64,000 bases of DNA from Sphingomonas bacterium (GCF_903642285.1 NZ_CAHJWJ010000010.1:1-64000), one strand, 5' to 3'. Positions 1-10,276 are shown, counted from the first letter of the stretch. Numbers and translations are program-made. The notes: generated from the sequence alone by a model not told the origin.

Positions 1-75
<75 letters not shown>

Positions 76-185
76 ATACCGGAAGGGCAACGGCGCTGCG
101 GCGCTCGTCGTTTCGGGAAGCGCGCGGGTAGCATCGCGCGGATGGGATGCAAACCCTTTTTTGCCGAAAAGGCGCGCGGGGCCCT

Positions 186-1298
186 CTACCAGCGGACCTG
201 CTCGCGGTTCTGGCGGTCGATCGACATCAGGATGGCGATACACAACAGGACGGTCATCTGCGCGGACCCCCCGTTACTGACGAGCGGCAGGGGGATGCCG
301 ACCACCGGTGCCAAGCCCATCACCATCGCCAGGTTTATCGCCACGTAGAAGAAGATCGTCGTCGCCAGCCCCGCCGCGGTCAGTCTGGCAAAGCGCGTCT
401 GCGCGCGCATGCCGACGTTGGTCCCCCAGCGGATGACGAGGAAGAACGCGCCGATCAGCAGCACGCCGCCGACCAGCCCCCATTCCTCCGCCATCGTCGC
501 GAACACGAAGTCGGTATGGCCTTCGGGCAGATATTGCAGGTGGCTCTGCGTGCCCTTCAGAAATCCCTTGCCGAGGATGCCGCCCGATCCGATCGCGATC
601 TTCGACTGAGTGATGTGGTAACCGGTCTTCAGCGGGTCGCTTTCGGGATCGAGGAAGATCAGGATACGGTTGCGCTGATACTCGTGCAGCACGAACTTGA
701 TCGCCAGCGGCGCGGCGATCGCCACCGCGGTCACGCCGCCGACGAACAGCCGCAAGGGCACGCCCGCCAGGAACATCACCGTCGCGCCGCCCGCGCAGAT
801 CATGAGCGCGGTGCCGAGATCGGGTTGCAGCATGACCAGCGCCGCGGGCACGCCGATCAATGCGGCGGCGGGCCACACGCCCGCGACCCGCCGCGTCTCC
901 CCGACCGGCAGGATGTCGTAGAAACGCGCGCAGGCCAGTACGATCGCCGGCTTCATCAGTTCGGAGGGTTGCAGATTGACGAAGCCGATATTGATCCAGC
1001 GCTGCGACCCGCCGCTGATCTTGCCGAGCAGCTCGACCGCGACCAGCGAGAGCACGAGCAATGCATAAGCGGGCAGCGCGCCGGTCTTCCACACGCTTTC
1101 GGACACCCGCGACAGGGCGACGGCGGCGGCGAGGAAGACGAAGAAGCGGATGCCCTGCGATAGCGCCCAGGGATGCAGGCTGCCCCCCGCGGCGGAATAG
1201 AGCACGACGAGCCCGAACCCGCCGATCGCGACGATCAGCAGGATCATGCGCCAGGGCAATTGCGCGAGCGGTTCCGGAACGATCCGGCTGCGGCTCAT
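186..1298 (-). CDS. rodA: Rod-shape peptidoglycan glycosyltransferase RodA (SEDS family)
   Basis: A 370-residue polytopic inner-membrane protein of the SEDS (RodA/FtsW/SpoVE) family, which polymerises lipid II glycan strands for side-wall growth with PBP2. About ten hydrophobic segments are visible, and the conserved C-terminal part VVGIPLPLVSNGGSAQ is present. The length is normal for RodA. The ATG overlaps the mrdA stop as ATGA (1295-1298), so the two genes are translationally coupled at the end of the mreBCD-mrdA-rodA operon. That context distinguishes it from FtsW. No strong intrinsic terminator is visible before the tRNA gene downstream. Confidence 0.96.
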   Translation of the reverse strand: MSRSRIVPEPLAQLPWRMILLIVAIGGFGLVVLYSAAGGSLHPWALSQGIRFFVFLAAAVALSRVSESVWKTGALPAYALLVLSLVAVELLGKISGGSQRWINIGFVNLQPSELMKPAIVLACARFYDILPVGETRRVAGVWPAAALIGVPAALVMLQPDLGTALMICAGGATVMFLAGVPLRLFVGGVTAVAIAAPLAIKFVLHEYQRNRILIFLDPESDPLKTGYHITQSKIAIGSGGILGKGFLKGTQSHLQYLPEGHTDFVFATMAEEWGLVGGVLLIGAFFLVIRWGTNVGMRAQTRFARLTAAGLATTIFFYVAINLAMVMGLAPVVGIPLPLVSNGGSAQMTVLLCIAILMSIDRQNREQVRW

Positions 1299-3376
1299 TG
1301 CGGTGCCTCGGGATTGGGATCCTCGGCCGGGGTCGTGATGTTCGCGCCGCCCGTCGCGAGCGCCTGCTGCTCGGCGCTGACCGCGGCGCTCTCGGCCTGG
1401 ACGGGGGCGGAGTCGGTGGGGACGACCGCATCGGTCCGGGTCGCGATCGCCGCCGCGGAGGGGGTGTGAAGCGTGCGGTATTGCGCCGCGCTCGCTGCCA
1501 TGCGCGTCTCGATATCGCCGCCCCAGGTCGGTTCGATCTCCGCAAGCGTCGCGATCGCGCGGTCGCGGTCGAGCAGGTACGTCATGATGTCACGGCCGAT
1601 CCCCGGCGTATCCAGCGTGCGGACGGTATGGCCGTTATGTTCGAGCACCACCGCCGCGGCATAGCGCGGATTGTCCGCGGGCGCGAAGCAGACGATCAGC
1701 GCATGGTCGCGCAGCTTGAAGGGGAGGGCGGCGTTCTTTAGCACGCCGTGGCCGCGTTCCGCCATCGTGATCCGGCGAACCTGCGCGGTGCCCGTCTTCG
1801 CCGCGATCGCGACGCCGGGAATCTGCAGCCGTGCCGCGTTGCCGGTGCCGCCCTGGTTCACCACGCCGAACATCGCATCGCGGATCATCGCGAGATGCTC
1901 GGACTGATAGGGCAGGGCAGGCGCGTCGAAATTGACATCGGCGGTGAGGAGACTGGGCTGCAGGGCGCGACCGCTGGCGATCCTGGCCGCCATGACGGCC
2001 AGTTGCAGCGGATTGGTCAGGACATAGCCCTGGCCGATCGACGCGTTGAGCGAGTCCGCGACCGTCCAGTCGGCCTTGTACCGACGCTGTTTCCACGCGT
2101 TGTCGGGCACGGTACCGAAGCGCTGACCCGAGAGCGGCAGGTCGAATTTCTGGCCGAGCCCCAGCGACTTCGCGACCGGGGCGACGCGGTCGTAGCCAAG
2201 CCGCCGCACCATTTCGTAGAAATAGATGTCGCAGCTCTGCATGATCGCGTTTTTGAGGTCGAGCGCGCCGTGGCCGCTTTTCTTGTGACAGTGGAAGATC
2301 CCCGTGCCGACGCGAAGCGCGCCCGAACAGCTGATCCGCGTATGCTGATCGATGCCGTTGTGCAGCAGCGCGATCCCGTTCATCGGCTTCACGGTGGAGC
2401 CCGGCGGATACAGACCCTGCGTGACCTTGTTCATCAAGGGCACGTGATCGTCGTCCGCCAGCATCTGCCATTCGAGATGGCTGATCCCACGCGAGAAACT
2501 GTTCGGATCATAGGCGGGGACCGACACCATCGCCAGCATCTCGCCGGTGCGGCAGTCGAGCACGACCGCCGATCCCGAATTGGTGCCGAGCCGACGCGCG
2601 GCATAATCCTGCAACCCCGCATCGATCGTCAGCCGCTGGGTCGCGCCGGGCACGTCGACGCGGGTCGGCAGCTCGGCGACGGGGCGGCCGCGCGCGGTCA
2701 CTTCCATGCGCTTGGCACCGGGCCGGCCGCGCAGAGGACCTTCGAGCGTCTTTTCCAGCCCGTCCTTGCCGATCTTGAAGCCGGGCACGACCATCAGCGG
2801 GTCGTGTGTCGCCTTATATTGCTCGGCATTGGGCACGCCGACATAGCCGGTCAGATGTGCGACCGCGGCACCGGAGGGATAATGCCGCGCGAAGCCACGG
2901 GTCGGGGCGACGCCGGGCAGTTCCGGCTGGCGCAGGCTGACCGCCGCGAAGCGTTCCCAGTCGATATTCTCCGCCACCTTCACCGGCTGGAACCCGGCGG
3001 CGTTGTCGAGGTCGATCCCGATCCTGACCAGATCCTCCGGCGTGAGCGCCAGCAATCGTCCGAGCAGCGGGAGAACGCGCTCGCGTTCCGTCAGCCGGTC
3101 GGGGATGATGTCGATGCGCAGGTCGGTGCGGTTGTTCGCGATCGGCTGGCCATGGCGGTCGACGATCCAGCCGCGGCGCGGCGGCATCAGCGTCGTGCTG
3201 ACGCGGTTGCTCTCCGCCATCAGATTGTATTTGGCGTTCTGCGCGATCGCCAGCCAGGCCATTCGCCCGGCGAGCAACAGGCCGACCGTACCCTGCGCGG
3301 TGCCGAGCAGCCAGGCACGACGCGAAAAGCTGTATGCCTGCGACGCCTCGGTCACCACGCGCGGGGGTTGCTTCAT
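1295..3376 (-). CDS. mrdA: Penicillin-binding protein 2 (elongasome transpeptidase)
   Basis: A 693-residue bitopic class B penicillin-binding protein that cross-links peptidoglycan during elongation as RodA's partner. One N-terminal membrane segment follows the RRAWLLG region. The PBP dimerisation domain follows, then the transpeptidase domain with the SxxK motif STVK in YPPGSTVKPM and the KTG motif in KTGTAQV. The C-terminal tail is low-complexity and alanine/threonine-rich. I set the start at the ATG at 3376 (MKQPPRVV), which overlaps the mreD stop in ATGA. The frame stays open upstream into mreD, but that part is not PBP2-like. Confidence 0.95.
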   Translation of the reverse strand: MKQPPRVVTEASQAYSFSRRAWLLGTAQGTVGLLLAGRMAWLAIAQNAKYNLMAESNRVSTTLMPPRRGWIVDRHGQPIANNRTDLRIDIIPDRLTERERVLPLLGRLLALTPEDLVRIGIDLDNAAGFQPVKVAENIDWERFAAVSLRQPELPGVAPTRGFARHYPSGAAVAHLTGYVGVPNAEQYKATHDPLMVVPGFKIGKDGLEKTLEGPLRGRPGAKRMEVTARGRPVAELPTRVDVPGATQRLTIDAGLQDYAARRLGTNSGSAVVLDCRTGEMLAMVSVPAYDPNSFSRGISHLEWQMLADDDHVPLMNKVTQGLYPPGSTVKPMNGIALLHNGIDQHTRISCSGALRVGTGIFHCHKKSGHGALDLKNAIMQSCDIYFYEMVRRLGYDRVAPVAKSLGLGQKFDLPLSGQRFGTVPDNAWKQRRYKADWTVADSLNASIGQGYVLTNPLQLAVMAARIASGRALQPSLLTADVNFDAPALPYQSEHLAMIRDAMFGVVNQGGTGNAARLQIPGVAIAAKTGTAQVRRITMAERGHGVLKNAALPFKLRDHALIVCFAPADNPRYAAAVVLEHNGHTVRTLDTPGIGRDIMTYLLDRDRAIATLAEIEPTWGGDIETRMAASAAQYRTLHTPSAAAIATRTDAVVPTDSAPVQAESAAVSAEQQALATGGANITTPAEDPNPEAPQ

Positions 3377-3885
3377 GCCTGTACCCGTTTCGCCTCGATC
3401 GCGGCGACGATACGCGTGGCGAGCGGGAAGAGAAGGATCGAGATCGCGATCTGGCCGATCACCGCCTGGTCGACCCGCGCCGCGACCGGCACCGCGATCA
3501 GCCGGCCCGCGCACAGGCCGAACGCGATCGCACCGGCGGCGATCATCCAGTCCTGCCAGAAATCGCGGAATACCAGCCGCACCTCGATCAGTTCGATGAC
3601 GACGAAGCACAGCGACCATAGCAGCACCGACGATCCCAGCGGCTGGCCGCTGACGAGGTCGTCGAACAGCCCCAATGGTGCCGCCGCCCATGGGCGCAGC
3701 GCGAAGCGCGCGAGCAACCGCCATGCGATCAGCATCAGCAGACCGAAGGGGGGCAGCAACGGGATGCCGGCGACCACGGGTACGATCGTGACGAGCGACC
3801 CCGCCATCACGGTGGCCCAGGGCAGCGCGCGGGCGCGGGCGGGCGGCAGCGTGGGCGCGAACGGCGTATAGTCGATGCCACTCAC
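3373..3885 (-). CDS. mreD: Rod shape-determining protein MreD
   Basis: A 170-residue integral membrane protein with about five hydrophobic segments and a proline/alanine-rich N-terminus, the normal size for MreD. It bridges MreC and the cytoplasmic MreB filaments in the elongasome. Sequence conservation in this family is low, so the call rests largely on position: it sits between mreC and mrdA, with four-base overlaps at both ends (3882-3885 with mreC, 3373-3376 with mrdA). Confidence 0.9.
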   Translation of the reverse strand: MSGIDYTPFAPTLPPARARALPWATVMAGSLVTIVPVVAGIPLLPPFGLLMLIAWRLLARFALRPWAAAPLGLFDDLVSGQPLGSSVLLWSLCFVVIELIEVRLVFRDFWQDWMIAAGAIAFGLCAGRLIAVPVAARVDQAVIGQIAISILLFPLATRIVAAIEAKRVQA

Positions 3886-4796
3886 TTCGCCTTCGCCCTG
3901 GATTTGGGTGCCGGCGTCGGGACCGGGCCGGGAAGCGCGGCTACCGCGGCAGGGATCGGCAGGAACGGGCGCTCGACGATCGCGAAATCGATCGTGTCGG
4001 GGCGTGCGAAGGTCTGCGCCGCCACCGTGTCGCGACCGAGCTTCGGGATCCGCGCGACGGGAATGCCGGGCGCATAGATGCCGCCGATCCCCGACGAGAC
4101 GAAGATGTCACCCGCCTGGAAGCGCACGTCCGCGGTCTCGACCGATCGGATGTCGACCAGCCCGTCGCCGCGCCCCTGCGCGATCGCCGGCAGGCCGTCG
4201 CGCAACCGGCGAACCGGCACGACGCTATCGGGATCGGTCAGCAACAGGATGCGCGCGACCGCGGGCCCGGTCTCGAGCACGCGCCCGATCAGCCCATCGG
4301 GGCCGCGCACCGGCATGCCCGGCTGCACGCCCTGCCAGCGCCCGGCGTCCAGCATCGCGAAGCGGCGCGTGCTGGACGGGGTCGAGGCGACGAGGCGCGC
4401 GGTGACGACCGTATCGCTGGTCGCGTCGCGTATCGCGAGCAGACGCCGCAGCCGTGCGTTGTCGTGCAATATCGCGCGCGCGCGAAGCACGACCGCGCGT
4501 TCGTTGGCCAGCCGCCCGCGCAATATGCCGTTCTCCGTCTTCACCCGGAAATGGTCGCCGATCATGTCGGGCACGGATAGGACCGCATCGACCACCACGG
4601 AGCCGGCGGCCGACACCGGTACGGTGACGCTCGCCACCGTCATGCGAAGTGCGGCGAAGGCGGGTGGATCGAAGGTGGATACCGCGAGCAGCACGCCACC
4701 GATGGCCGCGCCCGCCACGAGCAGCACATAGCCGAAGAAGACCCCATATTGTCGTCGCCGCGAAAATCCCGTGCGGCGGTCGCGGGCTGACGCCAT
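3882..4796 (-). CDS. mreC: Rod shape-determining protein MreC
   Basis: A 304-residue bitopic protein with a cytoplasmic basic N-terminus (RDRRTGFSRRRQYG), one membrane segment at about residues 17-40, a periplasmic helical region around 75-115, and the beta-barrel MreC domain with a conserved GVQPGMPVRGPDGLIGRV stretch. It scaffolds PBP2 and RodA. The tail is Pro/Ala/Lys-rich (ending AKSRAKAK). It begins 25 bases downstream of mreB in the same operon. Confidence 0.95.
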   Translation of the reverse strand: MASARDRRTGFSRRRQYGVFFGYVLLVAGAAIGGVLLAVSTFDPPAFAALRMTVASVTVPVSAAGSVVVDAVLSVPDMIGDHFRVKTENGILRGRLANERAVVLRARAILHDNARLRRLLAIRDATSDTVVTARLVASTPSSTRRFAMLDAGRWQGVQPGMPVRGPDGLIGRVLETGPAVARILLLTDPDSVVPVRRLRDGLPAIAQGRGDGLVDIRSVETADVRFQAGDIFVSSGIGGIYAPGIPVARIPKLGRDTVAAQTFARPDTIDFAIVERPFLPIPAAVAALPGPVPTPAPKSRAKAK

Positions 4797-4821
4797 GCGC
4801 CGGTCCCCCCGTTATTGACTG

Positions 4822-5880
<1,059 letters not shown>

Positions 5881-5932
5881 TCACCTGTGCTGCCGGACGC
5901 GCGAACGAAGCCGGCGTGGCCGCATCGCACGT

Positions 5933-6014
5933 CATCCCGCGACTATAAGGTCTGGCGGCACCGGACGATAGCAATGACGCCACCGATCGGTTCGCGTTTG
6001 CGGGTCGCGGGATG
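5933..6014. repeat. 11-bp inverted repeat in the mreB/mutL divergent spacer
   Basis: CATCCCGCGAC (5933-5943) is exactly repeated inverted as GTCGCGGGATG (6004-6014) with a spacer of about 60 bases. It lies in the 175-base region that must hold the promoters of both mreB and mutL. It could be a paired operator or a decayed fold-back element. The sequence does not decide between these. Confidence 0.5.
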
Positions 6015-6040
6015 CCGTCGCTTGGTCTAGGGATTGGCCC

Positions 6041-7861
6041 ATGTCAATACGGCGCCTGCCCGAGCATCTGGTCAATCGCATCGCCGCCGGTGAAGTGATC
6101 GAAAGACCCGCCAGCGCGTTGAAGGAACTGATCGAGAACGCGGTCGATTCCGGTGCGTCGCGGATCGCGGTTTTGTTGGCCGCCGGGGGGCTGGACCGGA
6201 TCGAGGTATCGGACGACGGTTGCGGCATGACCGCCGCCGAGATCGCGCTGGCGCTCGAACGCCATGCCACGTCGAAGCTGCCCGGCGAGGATATCCAGGC
6301 CGTCGCGACGCTCGGTTTTCGCGGCGAGGCGCTTCCCTCGATCGCTAGCGTCGCGCGGCTGACGATCGAAAGCCGACCGGCGGGCGGCGAAGGCTGGGGC
6401 CGGATCGTCGACAATGGCGCGGTAGTCCGCGACGCGCCAGCCGCCGTGCCGCCCGGCACGCGCGTCGTCGTCGAGGACCTGTTCGCGCGGGTGCCCGCGC
6501 GCCGCAAGTTCCTTCGCTCGGCGCGCGCGGAGTTCGCGGCGTCGCTGGACGTCGTCAAGCGGCTGGCGATGGCGCGGCCGGACATCGCGTTCACGCTCGA
6601 ACATGACGGACGCCGCGTTCTGTCGACCGTCGCCGGCGATGACCGCCCGGCCCGTGTCGCCGCGCTGACCGATCGCGCGCTGGCCGCCAATTCGGTCGCG
6701 GTCGATCTCGAACGCGAAGGCCTGGTGCTGGGCGGCGTAGCGGGATTGCCGACGTTCAACCGCGGGGTCGCGGATCACCAATATCTGTTCGTCAACGGTC
6801 GCCCCGTGAAGGACCGCCTGCTGATCGGCGCGATCCGTGGTGCCTATGCCGAAATGCTGCCGCGCGACCGTCATGCCGTCGTCGCGCTGTTCCTGGACGT
6901 GCCGCCGGGCGAGGTCGACGTGAACGTCCACCCCGCCAAGACCGAAGTCCGCTTCCGCGACCCGCAGATGGTCCGCGGGCTGATCGTGTCGGGCCTGCGT
7001 CGTTCGCTGGATGGGGCCGGGCACCGCTCGCAGCAGCCGACCGAGGCGGCGCTGGGGATGTGGCGGCAGGAACCTTCAAGCGAGATGCGCCATCCCGCCG
7101 AAAGCGGGGTTCCGACGCCGCAGGGGGGAATGCCGCTGCACGACACCCGAGCCTTCGCAGAGGTCGTGGAAAGGGGCGGGGAGGGGCTACGATACATCCG
7201 GGACCGTCGCCCGACCTTCTTTGCCGCGCCCCCCGCCGCCCGCGCCGAACCCGCCTGGTCCCCGCCGCCGGAAGCGGTCGACCATCCGCTCGGCGTCGCG
7301 CGCGGGCAGGTGGCCAAGACCTATATCGTCGCCGAAGCTGCCGACGGCCTCGTACTTGTCGATCAGCACGCAGCGCACGAGCGCCTGGTGCTGGAACGCA
7401 TGCGCGCCGCGCTGGTCGGCGGGCGGATCGCCGCGCAGGCGTTGCTGTTGCCCGAGGTCGTCGAACTGGACGAGCCCGCCTGCGATCGGCTGGAGGCGCG
7501 GGCCGGCGAATTGGCCGATTTCGGGCTCGATCTCGAACGCTTCGGTCCCCGCGCGATGCTGGTGCGTGCGACGCCGGCGTTGCTCGGGCAGGCGGACCCG
7601 ACGGGCCTGGTCACCGATCTGGCGGACGAGATCGCCGTCTTCGACGAAGCATTGTCGCTTCGCGAACGCCTGGATTCGGTGGCTGGTACGATGGCATGCC
7701 ACGGCTCCGTCCGCGCTGGCCGCATCCTGTCGGTCGCGGAAATGAACGCCTTGCTCCGCGAAATGGAGGTCACGCCGCATTCGGGTCAATGCAATCACGG
7801 TCGCCCGACCTGGGTGAAGCTGGCGCATGGCGATATCGAGCGGCTGTTCGGGCGGCGGTAG
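6041..7861 (+). CDS. mutL: DNA mismatch repair protein MutL
   Basis: A 606-residue GHKL ATPase that couples mismatch recognition by MutS to strand incision. The N-terminal ATPase motifs are intact (ENAVDSGA, DDGCGM, TLGFRGEALPSIASV). A variable linker follows at about 330-415, then the dimerisation domain. That domain holds DQHAAHERLVLE, matching the DQHA(X)2E(X)4E metal site of nuclease-type MutL, and a C-terminal CNHGRP. This MutL therefore probably nicks DNA itself rather than recruiting MutH. The ATG has AGGGA seven bases upstream. Confidence 0.97.
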   Translation: MSIRRLPEHLVNRIAAGEVIERPASALKELIENAVDSGASRIAVLLAAGGLDRIEVSDDGCGMTAAEIALALERHATSKLPGEDIQAVATLGFRGEALPSIASVARLTIESRPAGGEGWGRIVDNGAVVRDAPAAVPPGTRVVVEDLFARVPARRKFLRSARAEFAASLDVVKRLAMARPDIAFTLEHDGRRVLSTVAGDDRPARVAALTDRALAANSVAVDLEREGLVLGGVAGLPTFNRGVADHQYLFVNGRPVKDRLLIGAIRGAYAEMLPRDRHAVVALFLDVPPGEVDVNVHPAKTEVRFRDPQMVRGLIVSGLRRSLDGAGHRSQQPTEAALGMWRQEPSSEMRHPAESGVPTPQGGMPLHDTRAFAEVVERGGEGLRYIRDRRPTFFAAPPAARAEPAWSPPPEAVDHPLGVARGQVAKTYIVAEAADGLVLVDQHAAHERLVLERMRAALVGGRIAAQALLLPEVVELDEPACDRLEARAGELADFGLDLERFGPRAMLVRATPALLGQADPTGLVTDLADEIAVFDEALSLRERLDSVAGTMACHGSVRAGRILSVAEMNALLREMEVTPHSGQCNHGRPTWVKLAHGDIERLFGRR

Positions 7862-7985
7862 CAGGTCGGCTCACTGTACCGTAACGGGACGGCGCGCCGC
7901 CGAACGAGCGAGGCCGGCGTTCATCTTCGCGCAACCTTTGGTCGCGCCGTGCGATGTACCTGCTGCAACCAGCAGCGAGTTCCCG

Positions 7986-8063
7986 ATGAAGCACGTCCTG
8001 CCGATCGTTTTCGCCGTCATTCCGCTCGCCGCCATGATCGGTGCGTGTGTCAGTAGCAACTGA
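7986..8063 (+). CDS. Candidate 25-residue lipoprotein
   Basis: A very small frame encodes a basic start (MKH), a hydrophobic core and a lipobox-like IGAC followed by only VSSN. If the signal is cut before Cys21, the mature peptide would be a five-residue lipidated stub. Very small lipoproteins of entericidin type are common in proteobacteria, but I cannot assign a family. The upstream GCGAG is a weak ribosome-binding site. It follows mutL by 124 bases and precedes a terminator. It could be chance, although the signal-plus-lipobox arrangement argues for a real gene. Confidence 0.4.
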   Translation: MKHVLPIVFAVIPLAAMIGACVSSN

Positions 8064-8110
8064 TCGGCGGACAAAGCGGGCGTATATGGGGCAACCCGAG
8101 GCCCCAATAA

Positions 8111-8145
8111 AAAAAGGCCGGGCAGTTTTAGCTGCCCGGCCCTTT
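8111..8145 (-). terminator. Intrinsic terminator downstream of the DUF4142 gene
   Basis: A perfect 10-bp stem (8116-8125 with 8132-8141, GGCCGGGCAG) has a six-base loop. On the minus strand it is followed by seven Ts, which is strong for the DUF4142 gene. On the plus strand it is followed by CTTTCT, so it may also act weakly on transcripts from mutL and the small lipoprotein. Confidence 0.85.
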
Positions 8146-8204
8146 CTCATGATCGATCGATAACCGAACGGCGAAGACGCGAACCGCCTCCGCCGCCCGT
8201 TTCG

Positions 8205-8693
8205 TCACATCGAATCGAGTTCCTGAATGTGCTGCTGCACGACCGGGACGATCTTCGCCGCGGCGGTCTTGAGCGGCGCGACCGTTCCGTTCATCGCATA
8301 GCCCTGCTGCACCATCAGCGCCTGCTGATGCGCGGCCTTCTGCTGCGTGATGTACAGTGCGTCGCGTTTCATCGGTCCCGCCGCCTTCAGCGCGGCGATA
8401 TTGTGCGACTGCTTGGCGTCGAGCATCGGCGGCTTGGGGGTCATGCCCGCCTGCATCGCTGCAGCCTTCACCTCGGCGGTGCTGGTCGTGTGATCGCTGA
8501 TCATGATCTGCGCGAACGACTTCAGCTTCGGATTTTTCGTCGAACCAAGTACGACTTCGCTCGACTTGCGCTCGTAGAGATCGCCCGCGCCAGCCTTCAT
8601 GACATAGGTCGAGGCGGGCATCGGGGCCGCCATCTGCGCGCTCGCCACCACGGGCAGCGCCGCCAGAACCATTGCACCTAGGATTTTACTCAT
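8205..8693 (-). CDS. Secreted DUF4142 (ferritin-like fold) protein
   Basis: A 162-residue exported protein with a signal peptide (MSKILGAMVLAALPVVASAQ, cut near residue 20) and a DUF4142 domain recognisable from LYERKSSEVVLGSTKNPKLK and FAQIMISDHTTS. DUF4142 is a helical-bundle family of unknown function, mostly periplasmic. Two tandem ATGs exist (8696 and 8693). AGGAG is three bases before the first and six before the second, so I chose the second. It is monocistronic with its own terminator. Confidence 0.85.
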   Translation of the reverse strand: MSKILGAMVLAALPVVASAQMAAPMPASTYVMKAGAGDLYERKSSEVVLGSTKNPKLKSFAQIMISDHTTSTAEVKAAAMQAGMTPKPPMLDAKQSHNIAALKAAGPMKRDALYITQQKAAHQQALMVQQGYAMNGTVAPLKTAAAKIVPVVQQHIQELDSM

Positions 8694-8835
8694 CATCGTC
8701 TCCTTTTGACCGACGCGCCATATTGGACGGTCGGCGTAACGACTGATCGCTTTCCCGGGCCGACTGGTTCCACATGAGGATCAGAATTACGGTGAACTTG
8801 ATCCAGGGCAATTCGTTCGCGACCGCGCCCGGAAT

Positions 8836-8867
8836 CAAAAGGGCCGCCCGGATATCTCGGACGGCCC
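8836..8867 (-). terminator. Intrinsic terminator of the rpsF-rpsR-rplI operon
   Basis: On the minus strand GGGCCGTCCG pairs with CGGGCGGCCC (one G-U pair; 8867-8858 with 8850-8841) and is followed by TTTTGA. It lies 25 bases after the rplI stop. Confidence 0.85.
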
Positions 8868-8891
8868 CTCGTTACCGATGGTGCGCGGAGC

Positions 8892-9479
8892 TTAGTCTTC
8901 CGCCGTATTCCCGGACGTTTCGGCCGTGGCACCAGGTTCGGCGTTCGGATCGTAACTCTCGACGAAGCCGGCTTCGTCCTTCTCGAACATCGCTTCCATG
9001 ACATCGACACCCGACGCCTGCATCTCGGCCTCTTCGGGCGAGCGTGCGACGTTGACCTTGACCGTCACCGACACTTCGGGGTGCAACGCCACCTTCACCT
9101 CGTACAGGCCGATCGCCTTGATCGGCTTGTCCAGCACGACCTGGCTCTTGCCGACCTTGTGGCCGTCGGCGACCAGCGCCTCGATGAGATCGCGCACCGC
9201 GACCGAGCCGTACAGCTGGCCGGTGTTCGATGCCTGACGGATCAGCGTGACGGTCGCGTCCTTGAACGACGCCGCGTCCTTCTCGGCCTCGCCGCGACGG
9301 TTGGCGTTGTCGCTCTCGATGCGGGCGCGGTTGTTCTCGAACACCTTGCGGTTGGCCTCGTTGGCGCGCATCGCCTTCTTGTTGGGCAGCAGGAAGTTGC
9401 GGGCGAACCCGTCCTTCACCTTCACCACGTCGCCGATGGCACCGAGCTTCTCGACGCGCTCGAGCAAAATGACGTCCAT
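8892..9479 (-). CDS. rplI: 50S ribosomal protein L9
   Basis: A 195-residue L9. The N-terminal 23S-binding domain is canonical (MDVILLERVEKLGAIGDVV, then DGFARNFLLPNKKA), followed by the connecting helix and a C-terminal domain. The C-terminus carries an acidic, low-complexity extension beyond the roughly 150 residues of the E. coli protein, ending GATAETSGNTAED; such tails are usual in this bacterial group. It is the last gene of the ribosomal operon, 12 bases after rpsR. Confidence 0.98.
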   Translation of the reverse strand: MDVILLERVEKLGAIGDVVKVKDGFARNFLLPNKKAMRANEANRKVFENNRARIESDNANRRGEAEKDAASFKDATVTLIRQASNTGQLYGSVAVRDLIEALVADGHKVGKSQVVLDKPIKAIGLYEVKVALHPEVSVTVKVNVARSPEEAEMQASGVDVMEAMFEKDEAGFVESYDPNAEPGATAETSGNTAED

Positions 9480-9491
9480 GTCTCGGACTCC

Positions 9492-9716
9492 TTACTTAAC
9501 GACGTAGGGCAGCAGGCCCAGATGACGCGCGCGCTTGATCGCCTGACCCAGCTCGCGCTGTTTCTTCGCGCTCACCGACGTGATCCGCGACGGCACGATC
9601 TTGCCACGTTCGGACACGAACCCCTGAAGCAACCGGACGTCCTTGTAATCGATCCGGGGCGCATCCTTGGCGGAGAAGGGGCAGCTCTTGCGGCGGCGGA
9701 AAAACGGACGTCCCAT
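9492..9716 (-). CDS. rpsR: 30S ribosomal protein S18
   Basis: A 74-residue S18 with the basic N-terminus [14 protein letters not shown] and the conserved [21 protein letters not shown] region. It binds the small-subunit platform as a heterodimer with S6. The start codon overlaps the rpsF stop by one base. The CPFS cysteine is retained, but a full zinc motif is not visible. Confidence 0.98.
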   Translation of the reverse strand: MGRPFFRRRKSCPFSAKDAPRIDYKDVRLLQGFVSERGKIVPSRITSVSAKKQRELGQAIKRARHLGLLPYVVK

Positions 9717-10171
9717 TATGCCATCTCCTCTTCGCGGTCACGACGCGGACGATCGCCGCGATCCGAGCGGCCGTCCCGGTCGCCGCGCGGGCCGCGGTCG
9801 CCGCCTTCGCGTCCACCTTCACGGTCGCCGCGACGCTCGCGGTCGCGTTCCTGCTTGCGCATCATGACAGTCGGGCCGGCTTCCAGCGCGTCGACCTTGA
9901 CGGTCATGTAGCGGATCACGTCCTCGTTGATCTGCGTCTGGCGCTCCAGTTCGGCCACGACGTCGCCGGGAGCGTCGATTTCCAGCATGACGTAATGCGC
10001 CTTGCGGTTCTTGGCGATCTTGTACGCCAGGCTGCGCAGGCCCCAGCTCTCGCTCTTGACGACCTTGCCGCGATTGTCGGTGATGATCTTCGTCGCGGCT
10101 TCCGCCAGCGCGTCCACTTGCGCTTGTGCCAGATCCTGGCGCGCAAGGAAGATATGCTCGTAAAGAGCCAT
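9716..10171 (-). CDS. rpsF: 30S ribosomal protein S6 with a charged C-terminal tail
   Basis: A 151-residue S6. The ferredoxin-like core spans roughly residues 1-95 ([35 protein letters not shown]). About 50 residues follow, almost entirely Arg, Asp, Gly and Glu, an unusually charged tail. The start is set at the ATG at 10171, which has AGAAGGA upstream. The frame is open further upstream, but that part is not S6-like. It is first in the rpsF-rpsR-rplI operon, and a stable leader hairpin lies 75 bases upstream. Confidence 0.97.
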   Translation of the reverse strand: MALYEHIFLARQDLAQAQVDALAEAATKIITDNRGKVVKSESWGLRSLAYKIAKNRKAHYVMLEIDAPGDVVAELERQTQINEDVIRYMTVKVDALEAGPTVMMRKQERDRERRGDREGGREGGDRGPRGDRDGRSDRGDRPRRDREEEMA

Positions 10172-10245
10172 GCCTTGTCCTTCTTCCTGCCGATCGCTGA
10201 CGGACGCACCCTGCGCACCGCCCCTCCGGCTTTCTTCAACGACAA

Positions 10246-10276
10246 CGGGACGGAAAAGGCTAACCCTCCCGTCCCG
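10246..10276 (-). promoter_or_regulatory. Leader hairpin of rpsF (possible S6:S18 autoregulatory site)
   Basis: CGGGACGG and CCGTCCCG form an eight-bp stem around a 15-base loop that can add further GG/CC pairs, giving a stem with an internal bulge. Many bacteria have a leader structure upstream of rpsF bound by the S6:S18 complex. Position and shape fit, but I cannot align it to the published consensus here, so the function is inferred. Confidence 0.35.

Noticed and set aside
1748..3871. A 707-codon plus-strand open frame opposite mrdA and mreD
   Set aside because: Shadow of the PBP2/MreD coding strand, with composition typical of antisense frames in high-GC DNA.
8694..8775. EcfG promoter upstream of the DUF4142 gene
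   Set aside because: GGAAC and CGTT both occur but are 25 bases apart, well outside the 16-17 required.
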